From an uncultured Bacteroidales bacterium (GTDB taxonomy: Bacteria > Bacteroidota > Bacteroidia > Bacteroidales > Bacteroidaceae), in the NCBI GenBank assembly GCA_902801325.1, contig CADCHQ010000004.1, positions 124,001 through 188,000 of the forward strand: 64,000 nt of DNA, given 5' to 3'. A program made the translations under genes and the position numbers. Below are positions 30,726 to 38,305 of this stretch, piece after piece. The notes below the pieces were generated by a model, which saw nothing but the letters and a program-made list of their open reading frames with translations, was not told the origin of the DNA and did not search any database. Numbering within the stretch: the stretch's first letter is position 1; the number at the start of each line of letters is the position of its first letter.

Positions 30726-31769
30726 ATGAACCCACATACACTGACTATAAACGCCCTCTCGCATTGCGACTGGAAGGACTGTCCCGAGGAACTGGTGAAG
30801 GCTGCCAACGGGAAGTGTGTCATGCTCGTGCGCGAGGATGACAACGTGGACCCTCATGCGGTGCGCGTCCACTTCCATGCGCGTGTTGCTGGCTATGTGT
30901 GTCGCGACGATGCGGCGAGGGCGCGATGTCTGATGGGCCACGAGACGTCGGTGTTGGCACGTGTGGTGGAGACTGTTGAGGAGCCGTACTACAAGTTGCG
31001 TGTGGAGGTGGAAGCGAATGAGGGTGCTACTACGACCATCGACGACGATCTGAATCGCATCTATGACCAGTGGGAGTATACTGGTCCGCTGCTGACGTCT
31101 TCCTACGAACAGAAGCAACTGGAGGGTGCTGTGGAGTACCTGGGGCACGTGCTGAAGGGGCATCTGGAATGGGACGAGGAAGCCGAAGAGTACTACGAGA
31201 TGTTCCTGAACTATCACCGGAAGGACTTCTCTGATGAAATGTTCCATTTCCGCCACAACCTGGCTAAATTCCTCGAGGGAAACAACCATCTGACTGCTCA
31301 GGCACGACGGATGGAGATGGAGTTGCACGAGATGACGAAGCACGAACAGAAGGAACAACTGATGTCGCTTATCGAGGAATTACCTCACATGGCGGAGTTT
31401 GCGGAGATGCTGAACAGACACGGGGACATTGACGGTGAAAAGATTATACAGCAGATGAGGGCTTTCCCCGACAACATGGTGTCGCTGCTGTGTAACGACA
31501 GAATGCAATTCTGCAAGAGGCTTTATTACGTGCATCCTCATCGCGAAGTGCTAAGGCGGTTGTTTTCGGGCATAGGCATGCTGATGTTCTTCAAAAGCAA
31601 CGGGTATGTGGAGAAGTATAATTCGGTGCAGCAGTCCCTGCCTGAACCGGGAGGAAATGTGGTGTACAACTTCGGTGCAATGACGATGAAGGGTGGAGAC
31701 ACCTACATCGGACAGGCTCAGGACGTGGTGGGCGACGGGGGACAGAAAAACACATTTATAAAAGAGTAA
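30726..31769 (+). CDS. HIRAN-like domain protein of an accessory module
   Basis: This is a 347-residue protein. Residues about 30-75 (KCVMLVREDDNVDPHAVRVHF..RVAGYVCRDDAARARCLM) fit the HIRAN pattern, a domain that binds DNA ends or stalled forks. The middle is helical (YDQWEYTGPLLTSSYEQKQLE; YYEMFLNYHRKDFSDEMFHF). The C-terminus (GNVVYNFGAMTMKGGDTYIG) looks like the short strand-rich tags that also open the next protein. The gene heads a run of plus-strand genes that ends with a lysozyme-like gene. Assignment to HIRAN is by eye only. Confidence 0.55.
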   Translation: MNPHTLTINALSHCDWKDCPEELVKAANGKCVMLVREDDNVDPHAVRVHFHARVAGYVCRDDAARARCLMGHETSVLARVVETVEEPYYKLRVEVEANEGATTTIDDDLNRIYDQWEYTGPLLTSSYEQKQLEGAVEYLGHVLKGHLEWDEEAEEYYEMFLNYHRKDFSDEMFHFRHNLAKFLEGNNHLTAQARRMEMELHEMTKHEQKEQLMSLIEELPHMAEFAEMLNRHGDIDGEKIIQQMRAFPDNMVSLLCNDRMQFCKRLYYVHPHREVLRRLFSGIGMLMFFKSNGYVEKYNSVQQSLPEPGGNVVYNFGAMTMKGGDTYIGQAQDVVGDGGQKNTFIKE

Positions 31770-31773
31770 TAGT

Positions 31774-32241
31774 ATGGCTATCATTATCAGAGGTGACGTG
31801 AAAGGTGACGTCATAGGTGAAGGCGGCGTTAAGAACGAGACGCATTACCACTACGGAAAGGAAGAAGGCAGCATGACAAATGCCGACAAGGACATACGCG
31901 CGGCTACTGAAGAGTTGCTGGAGGCTAAGGACGAGTCGGGTGAGCCGATATTCAGGAACAAGAAGCAATGGTGGGCTGTATATCGGGTGTTGGCGGAGTA
32001 TTGCAACTTCCCTTCCAAGATGACAGCGTTCGTAGCCAAGATGAAGGATATGGAGCTGAAAGAGGTCGACGAAAAACGTAAACTCACATACGACTCACTA
32101 TCGGCAGCACCAAAGGAGCTGCCCCTGATGGCAACATGCGCCCCATCAAACTGGGGAACGCTAAAAGACAGGAGCGAAAACTATCGGCAACAGTATGAAG
32201 TGGCGGACTTCTTAATGCTAAAACTGGGTATAAAGTCATAG
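31774..32241 (+). CDS. Unknown 155-residue partner of the HIRAN-like protein
   Basis: It starts 4 bases after the HIRAN-like stop. The N-terminus IIIRGDVKGDVIGEGGVKNE and THYHYG is a repeated G-D-V strand pattern similar in style to the C-terminal tag of the upstream protein. The rest contains FRNKKQWWAVYRVLAEYC, an aromatic segment seen in many uncharacterised Bacteroidales accessory proteins, and an S-N-W-G-T-L stretch. I infer that the two proteins interact through the strand tags. Confidence 0.5.
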   Translation: MAIIIRGDVKGDVIGEGGVKNETHYHYGKEEGSMTNADKDIRAATEELLEAKDESGEPIFRNKKQWWAVYRVLAEYCNFPSKMTAFVAKMKDMELKEVDEKRKLTYDSLSAAPKELPLMATCAPSNWGTLKDRSENYRQQYEVADFLMLKLGIKS

Positions 32242-32280
32242 GCGAATTCCAATAATAATTCCAAAATTCCAATAACAATT

Positions 32281-32316
32281 CCCAACTCGGAGATTTTCCG
32301 GGTTGGGCTTTTTTTT
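32281..32316 (+). terminator. Rho-independent terminator
   Basis: CCCAACTCGGAG and CCGGGTTGGG around ATTTT, then C and eight T. Confidence 0.9.
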
Positions 32317-32321
32317 GTCCG

Positions 32322-32329
32322 TACCTTTG
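32322..32329 (+). promoter_or_regulatory. Promoter -7 box of the primase-helicase operon
   Basis: TACCTTTG only 5 bases after the terminator's T-run; transcription restarts here for the next genes. Confidence 0.6.
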
Positions 32330-32398
32330 CAATGTCTTCCGAGATGAGCAGCCGATAAGTGAGCGGGCTATCCTAAGAAAAGCGGAAGCAAATGCATA

Positions 32399-32674
32399 AT
32401 GGTAACAAAACTTTTGAAAGTTGTGGCACAGACGGAACCCGTGTACGTGCCGAGTAAGAAAACGGACAACGGCCAGCTGGCCAAGTCGATGATCAGGCTG
32501 AAGGAACTGGGCGGCGAATACGAGGATGAGTACGTCTGCGCTATGTTCGGCAACCTCGCCCTCAGCAAGTTCTCCGTTGGGGAAATGGTCATAGCCTCGC
32601 TACGATTCCAGACACACGAATCGAACGGCTCGTTCTTTCAGGACGTGGTGGCAAACGACCTTAAAGTCATCTAA
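32399..32674 (+). CDS. DUF3127-like OB-fold protein (possible ssDNA-binding)
   Basis: This 91-residue protein resembles DUF3127, a short single-stranded DNA-binding-like OB fold of Bacteroidota: an initial KVVAQTEPVYVPSKKTDNGQ, the strand YVCAMFGNLALSKFSVGEMV and the closing RFQTHESNGSFFQDVVANDL. Its position two genes before a primase-helicase supports a replication role. Assignment by eye. Confidence 0.6.
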   Translation: MVTKLLKVVAQTEPVYVPSKKTDNGQLAKSMIRLKELGGEYEDEYVCAMFGNLALSKFSVGEMVIASLRFQTHESNGSFFQDVVANDLKVI

Positions 32675-32723
32675 AGGACTCACCCCCGGCCCCTCCCTGT
32701 TAAGGAGGGGGAGCAGAATGGGG
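32673..32723. repeat. 51-bp GGACTCACCCCC repeat, copy 3
   Basis: AAAGGACTCACCCCCGGCCC...AGGAGGGGGAGCAGAATGGGG. The stop of the OB-fold gene overlaps its first bases. Confidence 0.8.
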
Positions 32724-32829
32724 AAGTGAATTAATAATCAATTAACAATCTGAGTTGGAGCGGATGAAGTCTTCTCGAGAAGATGGCCATCGGATTTCTG
32801 AAACTTCTTCTCGCAAACAACTCAAAAAA

Positions 32830-33207
32830 ATGACACAAAAGAAAGATTTTCAAGAATTGAGAACGGTATCGGTCGACGGATTTATGACGTACGGCGAGTG
32901 GGAAAACGGACAACGGTTTGCCGACTTCGGCAGCTGCGAGGAAGTGAGGATGGAACCCTTCTGCATGAAAGCTAAGGTGCAGGTGATGCGCGACGGGAAC
33001 ATGTATGTGAGCGAACTGCCGAAGCGCATCCGCAACAGGGCGATATTCCGCGACGACAACTGCTCGCTATCGCTGGGGAGGAACGGAAAGTACTACTTCG
33101 TGTTCTCACTGCCTCAGGAGATGGTGAAGGAATTGCCCCTCCGGCTGGTGCGTCAGGCAAGCGCGATTGCACAGAAGATGATCAGACGATTGATGGTGGA
33201 GGATTGA
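32830..33207 (+). CDS. Unknown 125-residue protein before the primase-helicase
   Basis: I start at the ATG of MTQKKDFQELRTVSVDGF; the frame is open 75 bases further upstream but over a TTCTCGAGAA palindrome that looks like leader. The protein has a strand-rich part (EVRMEPFCMKAKVQVMRDG, MYVSELPKRIRNRAIFRD) and a helical end (AIAQKMIRRLMVED). No family is recognised. Its stop lies 5 bases before the primase-helicase start. Confidence 0.55.
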   Translation: MTQKKDFQELRTVSVDGFMTYGEWENGQRFADFGSCEEVRMEPFCMKAKVQVMRDGNMYVSELPKRIRNRAIFRDDNCSLSLGRNGKYYFVFSLPQEMVKELPLRLVRQASAIAQKMIRRLMVED

Positions 33208-33212
33208 CGACT

Positions 33213-35615
33213 ATGGTTAACTTGATTTATATGGTGGGCGGCGAGAAACATTGCCGCCCCCTGAAGAACTCAAAAGAACTGATGGAGGCCTGCAATACGC
33301 CCGAGAACGTGAAGAACTGGAAGCTGTACAGGGAGACGGGGAAGGATTGCTACAAGAAGGCGCTAGTGGAGGTGAACTACAACTGTCAGGCTTCGGAGGG
33401 CGAACTGCTGAAGGGCATAAGGACGCTGAGCCCGTTCTTCTTCTACGACGTTGACTGCAACAACCGCGAGGAGTGCCAGCGAATCATGAGGCTCCTGCTG
33501 GACATGAAGGACGAGTTGGGGCTGCTGGAAGTGGCCGAATCGGCAAGCTATGGGGTTCATGCCGTTGGACGCAGGCAGGCGGGACGCACCGTGCTGGAGT
33601 GTCAGGTACGCATCTCCTTGCTAACGAAGACGGAAATGGACACGAACAACAAGAACAACAACAGAGTTGTGTTTCACGGGCCTATAGATGTCGAGACAAC
33701 TCCGCTTCTCGACGAGGCTCTGTTTACTGAAAGGCTGACTGACGAAGAGGCTGCCGCTGAATTCGTACGCATGAAAGAACGTGAGGAACAGGATTTGGAA
33801 GAAGTTCCGCCCGGTGCTAAAAAGGCTAACAAACACTACAGACCTTGGGAGGAAAAGATCCCCCTCTTATCCCCCGAGGGGGAAGAGAGGAAGACCCCCT
33901 CTCCGCTCCCCCTAAATGGGGAGAATGGTCAGGGAATAAAGAAGAATGAAGAATTGACACGCACAGAGGACACAAAGAATAACTCTCAACTTTCAACTCT
34001 CAACTCTCAACTGGAATATCAGGGTATTCCTTACAGCGAGATCATTGCAAAGTGGTGGGAGCTGTATAACGACGGGAAGGAGCCAGTGAAGTCGAACAGG
34101 GACGTGCTGACGTTTGAGCTGGCTGTGAACCTGCGCCACATCTGCGGCTTCGACCGCGAACTGATGGACCGCATCATTCCTTGCTACGACGAGTTTCCCG
34201 AGGCGCAGAAGCTGAAGTGCATCGACTCGGCACTGGGCGAGAAGCGCACAGGGATGCCCAACCGACTGAAGCAGGTGTTGCAGGCGCTGAAATCGACCTC
34301 GGGCGTGAGAGCCTGCGGAGGTACGCCCAGCACACCGCCTCCGATGCCGAAACGTCTGCCGCCACTCATCAAGTTGCTCACGAAGAACGTGCCTGATCAG
34401 TACAAACCTGCAGTAGCAAACGCCGTGTTCCCTGCGCTGGGAGTTCACCTGCACGGGGTGAAGTTTCGCTATCTGGACAACGTGGAGCATGAGGCGACCT
34501 TCATGAACGTGCTAATCGGACGTCAGTCGGTGGGTAAAGGCTCCATCAAGAAGCCCATCGAGTTCATCATGGAGGACATCCGGCAGCGCGACATCCCCAA
34601 CCGAGAGCGCGAAGCGGAATGGAAGCAGAAGAATCCCAATGCTCGCCAAAAGAAAGACCCGAGGCCGACGGACATCTGCATACAGATGCTCATCGACAAC
34701 CTGACGGACGCCGTCTTCAACCAGCGCGTGGTGGACGCCAACAACAACGGTGAGCGGTTCATCTACACCATCGTGGACGAGATTGACGCCCTGAAGAAAG
34801 TGACATCGAAGGGGACGACCGACGAGGTGGGACTGCTCATCCGTAAGGCGTTCGACAACTCGATGGCTGGTCAGGAACGCTGGGGAGCCGACTCGGTGAG
34901 CGGTATCGCTCCGCTGCGCTGGAACTTCAACGCGAGCGCCACACCGCCCAACGCGAAGCGATTCTTCTACAAGATGGTGAACGACGGCACGATGAGTCGA
35001 CTGGACATCTCGACCATCATCCCGACGGACGACGAGGAGAAGATTCCCGTTCTGGGCATCTACGACCACAACTTCGCCGCAGAGCTGAAACCCTACATCG
35101 ACAGGCTGGAAGCGGCCAACGGAATGATAGAATGTCCGCAGGCTAAGCGTCTGGCACAGCAGATCTGTCAAGAAAACTATGACACGGCCCGTCTGTACGA
35201 ATCAGAGGCTTACAGGGTATTCTCGTATCGCGCCAACGTCATCGCCTGGCTCAAGGGAATGGTGCTCTACGTCGCACATGGATATAAATGGGATAAGTCG
35301 ATGGCTGACTTCATGAGGTGGACGGAGCAGTACAACCTGTGGTGCAAGATGCTCTACTTCGGTCGACAACTGGAGAAGGAACTGCGCGAGGAAGAGGACA
35401 TGCAAAAGCAATCGGGAACTCAAAATCTGCTGGAATTATTGCACGATGAGTTCACACGTGAGGAATATCGCCAGATGCGTTTTAATCAAGGACGAACAGG
35501 CGATGGCAACGCCACTTTGCGAAGCTGGACGAAGCGCGGCTATATCTTCTTTGATGAAATGACGGGCAAATACTGCAAGACGGTGAAGTATAAAAACAAA
35601 ATCAGTAATATCTAA
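33213..35615 (+). CDS. BT4734-N/DUF3987 primase-helicase-like protein
   Basis: This is an 800-residue protein of the VirE/DUF3987 type found on Bacteroidales mobile elements. The N-terminal half is a BT4734-like primase-like domain (FFFYDVDCNNREECQRIM..., ESASYGVHAVGR); the C-terminal half is an ATPase with a Walker A-like GRQSVGKGSIKKP and Walker B FIYTIVDEIDAL. The linker (about residues 215-265) is encoded by a GC-rich repeat plus a heptad array, giving LSPEGEERKTPSPLPLNGE and NSQLSTLNSQLE. The stop is followed at once by three CGTTGCAG units. Confidence 0.87.
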   Translation: MVNLIYMVGGEKHCRPLKNSKELMEACNTPENVKNWKLYRETGKDCYKKALVEVNYNCQASEGELLKGIRTLSPFFFYDVDCNNREECQRIMRLLLDMKDELGLLEVAESASYGVHAVGRRQAGRTVLECQVRISLLTKTEMDTNNKNNNRVVFHGPIDVETTPLLDEALFTERLTDEEAAAEFVRMKEREEQDLEEVPPGAKKANKHYRPWEEKIPLLSPEGEERKTPSPLPLNGENGQGIKKNEELTRTEDTKNNSQLSTLNSQLEYQGIPYSEIIAKWWELYNDGKEPVKSNRDVLTFELAVNLRHICGFDRELMDRIIPCYDEFPEAQKLKCIDSALGEKRTGMPNRLKQVLQALKSTSGVRACGGTPSTPPPMPKRLPPLIKLLTKNVPDQYKPAVANAVFPALGVHLHGVKFRYLDNVEHEATFMNVLIGRQSVGKGSIKKPIEFIMEDIRQRDIPNREREAEWKQKNPNARQKKDPRPTDICIQMLIDNLTDAVFNQRVVDANNNGERFIYTIVDEIDALKKVTSKGTTDEVGLLIRKAFDNSMAGQERWGADSVSGIAPLRWNFNASATPPNAKRFFYKMVNDGTMSRLDISTIIPTDDEEKIPVLGIYDHNFAAELKPYIDRLEAANGMIECPQAKRLAQQICQENYDTARLYESEAYRVFSYRANVIAWLKGMVLYVAHGYKWDKSMADFMRWTEQYNLWCKMLYFGRQLEKELREEEDMQKQSGTQNLLELLHDEFTREEYRQMRFNQGRTGDGNATLRSWTKRGYIFFDEMTGKYCKTVKYKNKISNI
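33861..34010. repeat. Translated repeats in the primase-helicase linker
   Basis: 33861-33930 holds two GC-rich repeat units (CCCCCGAGGGGGAAG; CCCCCTAAATGGGG); 33977-34010 holds CAACTCT/CAACTTT heptads. Both families are otherwise intergenic in this window. Confidence 0.8.
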
Positions 35616-35616
35616 G

Positions 35617-35640
35617 CGTTGCAGCGTTGCAGCGTTGCAG
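35617..35640 (+). repeat. Triple 8-bp array CGTTGCAG, third array
   Basis: Three perfect copies of CGTTGCAG starting one base after the primase-helicase stop codon; same motif as at 22828 and (inverted) 22971. Confidence 0.9.
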
Positions 35641-35662
35641 TTAAAATTTTATCATTTATACT

Positions 35663-36145
35663 ATGAATTACAAAAACAGCCGTGGGTGGCGCAACAATAA
35701 CCCACTAAACATTAGACGAGGCGAACGATGGCAAGGACTCGCCGCGAACCAGAATGACCCCGAATTCTGCATCTTCTACGATGCTACATACGGGTACAGA
35801 GCAGGTGCAAAGGTGCTGATGTCGTACTATCGCGTATTTGCACAGCTTGGAAGACCCTTCACCGTGGAGAACATCATCCGTCGCTGGGCGCCAGCGAATG
35901 AGAATGACACGGAGAATTATATCCTCAGTGTGTGTGCAAGAACGGGATTCGACAGGAACGCACCTCTCTGCCGACCCAATACCCCGAAGGGGGCTTGGCA
36001 AATGGCGGTACTGATGGCGGCAATGACTTGCGTGGAGTGCGGTTGCTGGTGGCAGCACGTGGATTTCTACAGCGTTTGTCTAGGTGTTTTCATGGCATAT
36101 AGAATTGCAATAGATGATGAGAAAGCCAGACGAATCGAATACTAG
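35663..36145 (+). CDS. P5-like structural/lysozyme-type protein
   Basis: This is a 160-residue protein starting SRGWRNNNPLNIRRGERWQGL, then FCIFYDATYGYRAGAKVLMSYY and a helical RPFTVENIIRRWAPANENDTENYI. This pattern is found in proteins annotated as phage structural protein P5 or peptidoglycan-active domains on Bacteroidales elements. The end contains a more hydrophobic part (MAVLMAAMTCVECGC). It follows the primase-helicase and probably ends the element's coding part. Confidence 0.75.
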   Translation: MNYKNSRGWRNNNPLNIRRGERWQGLAANQNDPEFCIFYDATYGYRAGAKVLMSYYRVFAQLGRPFTVENIIRRWAPANENDTENYILSVCARTGFDRNAPLCRPNTPKGAWQMAVLMAAMTCVECGCWWQHVDFYSVCLGVFMAYRIAIDDEKARRIEY

Positions 36146-36169
36146 CGCGCTTGCAAGGCAAGCTAAATT

Positions 36170-36200
36170 AAAAATGAAAAATGGAAAATGAAAAATGGAA
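36170..36200. repeat. Heptad-like repeat (AAAAATGG)n
   Basis: AAAAATGAAAAATGGAAAATG units precede and overlap the start of the 32-residue peptide. Confidence 0.55.
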
Positions 36201-36286
36201 AATCCGACTTAGATGAATTGCTCTTGGCCTTGGGAGTGTTTGTCAGCGTATACATCGTCATCCTCTGGATGTGCTTGGTCAAATGA
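36188..36286 (+). CDS. Small 32-residue single-span membrane peptide
   Basis: MKNGKSDLDELLLALGVFVS followed by VYIVILWMCLVK: a short charged head and one membrane helix, ending in TGA before a terminator. Too short for usual gene calls. Its place after a lysozyme-like gene would suit a holin-like peptide, but that is speculation. Confidence 0.45.
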   Translation: MKNGKSDLDELLLALGVFVSVYIVILWMCLVK

Positions 36287-36337
36287 ATAATAAAAATTAA
36301 AAGTGAAAAATTAAATGTGATTCCACTTTACACAAAG

Positions 36338-36366
36338 AACCGAGAGACCTTTTGGCCTCTCGGTTT
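36338..36366. terminator. Bidirectional terminator
   Basis: AACCGAGAGACC and GGCCTCTCGGTT around TTTT; T-rich on both sides. Confidence 0.85.
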
Positions 36367-36418
36367 GTTTTGCTGTTAGTTGTTGTTTACAAATCTCTCG
36401 GATCGCCTTCTGATGTGC

Positions 36419-36982
36419 TCACACCCCATCTTCATCGTAGAAGACGGAGTCGCCCTCCTCGTGATCGAGGTTCTCGTCCTTGACGAAAGTGAAGGAACCA
36501 TTGTCTGCGATGGTCATGAGGAAGGGAACGGACATGTCGCTGTCGGGGTAGCTGACGGCGAAGGAGAAGACGAGCCCTTGTCCGGGTTCGACGCGGATGA
36601 AGCGTATGCCGTCGAGTATGGCATTGTTGTAAAACTCCTTGTCGATGCTCTGGGCAAAGGTTGCCTTGGTGAAAGTCTTGTTGAAATACTCATTGCCGTC
36701 GCGACGCAGGGTAAGGCGGATGGTGTTGTCCTTATACTTGTCGTCCATGTCGTCCTTTACCTGAGGCAGTGAGTCGCTGGGGGTGCGCAGGATGCTGTAG
36801 ACATAGGTGCGACCTGCGTTCTTGACGCTGTCCGTCAGTTCCAGGTCGGGCAACTGGCGCGTTACCACCTCGTGCTTGGGTGCTTCCCAAGCGTCATTTT
36901 TCTGCTCTTTATTTCCGCAAGCGGAAAGAAGCAGGATGACGAGGAGTGATGGAGCGGCGAAGCGAAAAAAGGTTTTTCTCAT
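36419..36982 (-). CDS. Unknown lipoprotein
   Basis: This is a 187-residue protein with a lipoprotein signal (PSLLVILLLSACGNKEQK, Cys about 22). The mature part has mixed alpha/beta character: LPDLELTDSVKNAGRTYVYS, YKDNTIRLTLRRDGNEYFNK and RVEPGQGLVFSFAVSYPDSD. No family is recognised. It is the last gene of a minus-strand run from lysS and gpsA but separated from gpsA by a dispersed repeat. Confidence 0.7.
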   Translation of the reverse strand: MRKTFFRFAAPSLLVILLLSACGNKEQKNDAWEAPKHEVVTRQLPDLELTDSVKNAGRTYVYSILRTPSDSLPQVKDDMDDKYKDNTIRLTLRRDGNEYFNKTFTKATFAQSIDKEFYNNAILDGIRFIRVEPGQGLVFSFAVSYPDSDMSVPFLMTIADNGSFTFVKDENLDHEEGDSVFYDEDGV

Positions 36983-37051
36983 TAGATAAATTTACTATTT
37001 ACAATGTACAATTTTTGCTTATTCTCTCAATTTCTCAATCTCTCATTTTGA

Positions 37052-37127
37052 GGCTTCGCCTCGAGTCTGCTCACGCTCGGCAAAGCCGATGCAGGCATCG
37101 CTCTGCTCTCGCTCACTCACAGACTTC
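37052..37127. repeat. GAGTCTGCTC family element, copy
   Basis: GAGGC-ttc-GCCTC, GAGTCTGCTCACGCTCGG, CGATGC-ag-GCATCG, then CTCTGCTCTCGCTCACTCAC and AGACTTC: nearly the same as the copy at 1451-1527. Confidence 0.8.
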
Positions 37128-37137
37128 TCATTCCCAA

Positions 37138-38187
37138 TCAACGGAATGAGTCGGTTAGCAGTTTGATTTCAATGCTGGGTGCGATGCGCTCGTATAGGAT
37201 GTTGTACATGGCATCGAGGATGGGCATGTTGACGTGCATGTGACGGTTGATGTCCTTCATACATTTCGTGCCAAAGTAGCCTTCGGCTATCATTTCCATC
37301 TCCACCTGAGCGCTCTTTACGGAGTAACCCTTGCCAATCATGGTTCCGAATACGCGGTTACGCGAGAAGTTTGAATAGCCCGTTACGAGCAGGTCGCCCA
37401 TATAGACGGAGTCGATGATGTTGCGGTCGATGGGGTGTACAGCACGTAGGAAGCGCTCCATCTCCTGAGCGGCATTGGTCATGAGGACAGCCTGGAAGTT
37501 GTCGCCATACTTAAGTCCGTTGCAGATGCCGGCAGCGATGGCGTAAACGTTCTTCAGGACGGAGGCGTATTCGATGCCAAGCACGTCGTCGGAGGTCTTC
37601 GTCTTGATGTAATCGCTGGCGATGAGGTCGGCAAACTCCTCGGCCTTGTCGAGGTCGGAACAGCCTACAGTCAGGTAAGTCAGTCGGCGCAAAGCTACCT
37701 CCTCGGCATGGCTGGGACCTCCGAGTACGGCAAGGTTCTCGTCGGGCACACTATAGACTTGGTGGAAGTATTCCGAGACAACGAGGTTCTCGTCAGGCAC
37801 GATGCCCTTGATGGCAGTGATGATGAACTTGTCGCGCAGGCGCACCTTCAGCTTCTTGAGGTGGCTTTTCATGTAAGGCGAGGGTGTGACGAAGATAAGT
37901 GTCTGGCAGGCGCTGACCACCTCATTGATGTCGGACGAGAAGTGGATGCGCTGTATGTCGAAGTGCACGCTGGTGAGATAGGCGGGATTGTGCGAAAGGC
38001 GTCGGAACTCTTCTATGCGATCGTCACGACGCATGTACCACCAAATCTCGTCGGTGCTCTCCAACATGATTTTGGCAATGGCGGTAGCCCATGAGCCGCC
38101 GCCCATGATCGCGATGCGGCCGACGCCTCTCCTGACCTCCCCCGAGGGGGAGGGAGTAGTTACTTTTGCCGATTGTATGAAGTTCAT
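37138..38187 (-). CDS. gpsA: Glycerol-3-phosphate dehydrogenase [NAD(P)+]
   Basis: This is a 349-residue enzyme making sn-glycerol-3-phosphate for phospholipids. The Rossmann motif GRIAIMGGGSWATAIAKIM begins only at about residue 23; normal GpsA starts within a few residues of it. The extra N-terminus (KVTTPSPSGEVRRGV) is encoded by a GC-rich repeat copy, and no start codon lies between repeat and Rossmann strand, so the repeat is translated. Later motifs AIKGIVPDENL, GPSHAEEVALRRLT, and KNVYAIAAGICNGLKYGDN are normal. Confidence 0.95.
   Translation of the reverse strand: MNFIQSAKVTTPSPSGEVRRGVGRIAIMGGGSWATAIAKIMLESTDEIWWYMRRDDRIEEFRRLSHNPAYLTSVHFDIQRIHFSSDINEVVSACQTLIFVTPSPYMKSHLKKLKVRLRDKFIITAIKGIVPDENLVVSEYFHQVYSVPDENLAVLGGPSHAEEVALRRLTYLTVGCSDLDKAEEFADLIASDYIKTKTSDDVLGIEYASVLKNVYAIAAGICNGLKYGDNFQAVLMTNAAQEMERFLRAVHPIDRNIIDSVYMGDLLVTGYSNFSRNRVFGTMIGKGYSVKSAQVEMEMIAEGYFGTKCMKDINRHMHVNMPILDAMYNILYERIAPSIEIKLLTDSFR
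38124..38158. repeat. GC-rich dispersed repeat, translated copy (gpsA N-terminus)
   Basis: GCCTCTCCTGACCTCCCCCG followed by AGGGGGAGGGAG. A further intergenic copy lies at 38271-38305. Confidence 0.75.
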
Positions 38188-38270
38188 TATCTTTCTTATT
38201 CTTTATTGATTGATCTTCACCCTTCTTGCATTGCCTTGCGTCGCCAAGCGCATCCTCCACCACTACATAT

Positions 38271-38305
38271 GCCCCTCCCTCGGGAGAGGAAAGGGGGTGG
38301 GGTTA
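38271..38305. repeat. GC-rich dispersed repeat, intergenic copy before gpsA
   Basis: GCCCCTCCCTCGGGAGAGGA then AAGGGGGTGGGG, ending at the lysS stop codon. Confidence 0.7.

Noticed and set aside
30726..36286. Complete prophage or integrative conjugative element
   Set aside because: No integrase, terminase, capsid, relaxase or tra genes are present in the window.
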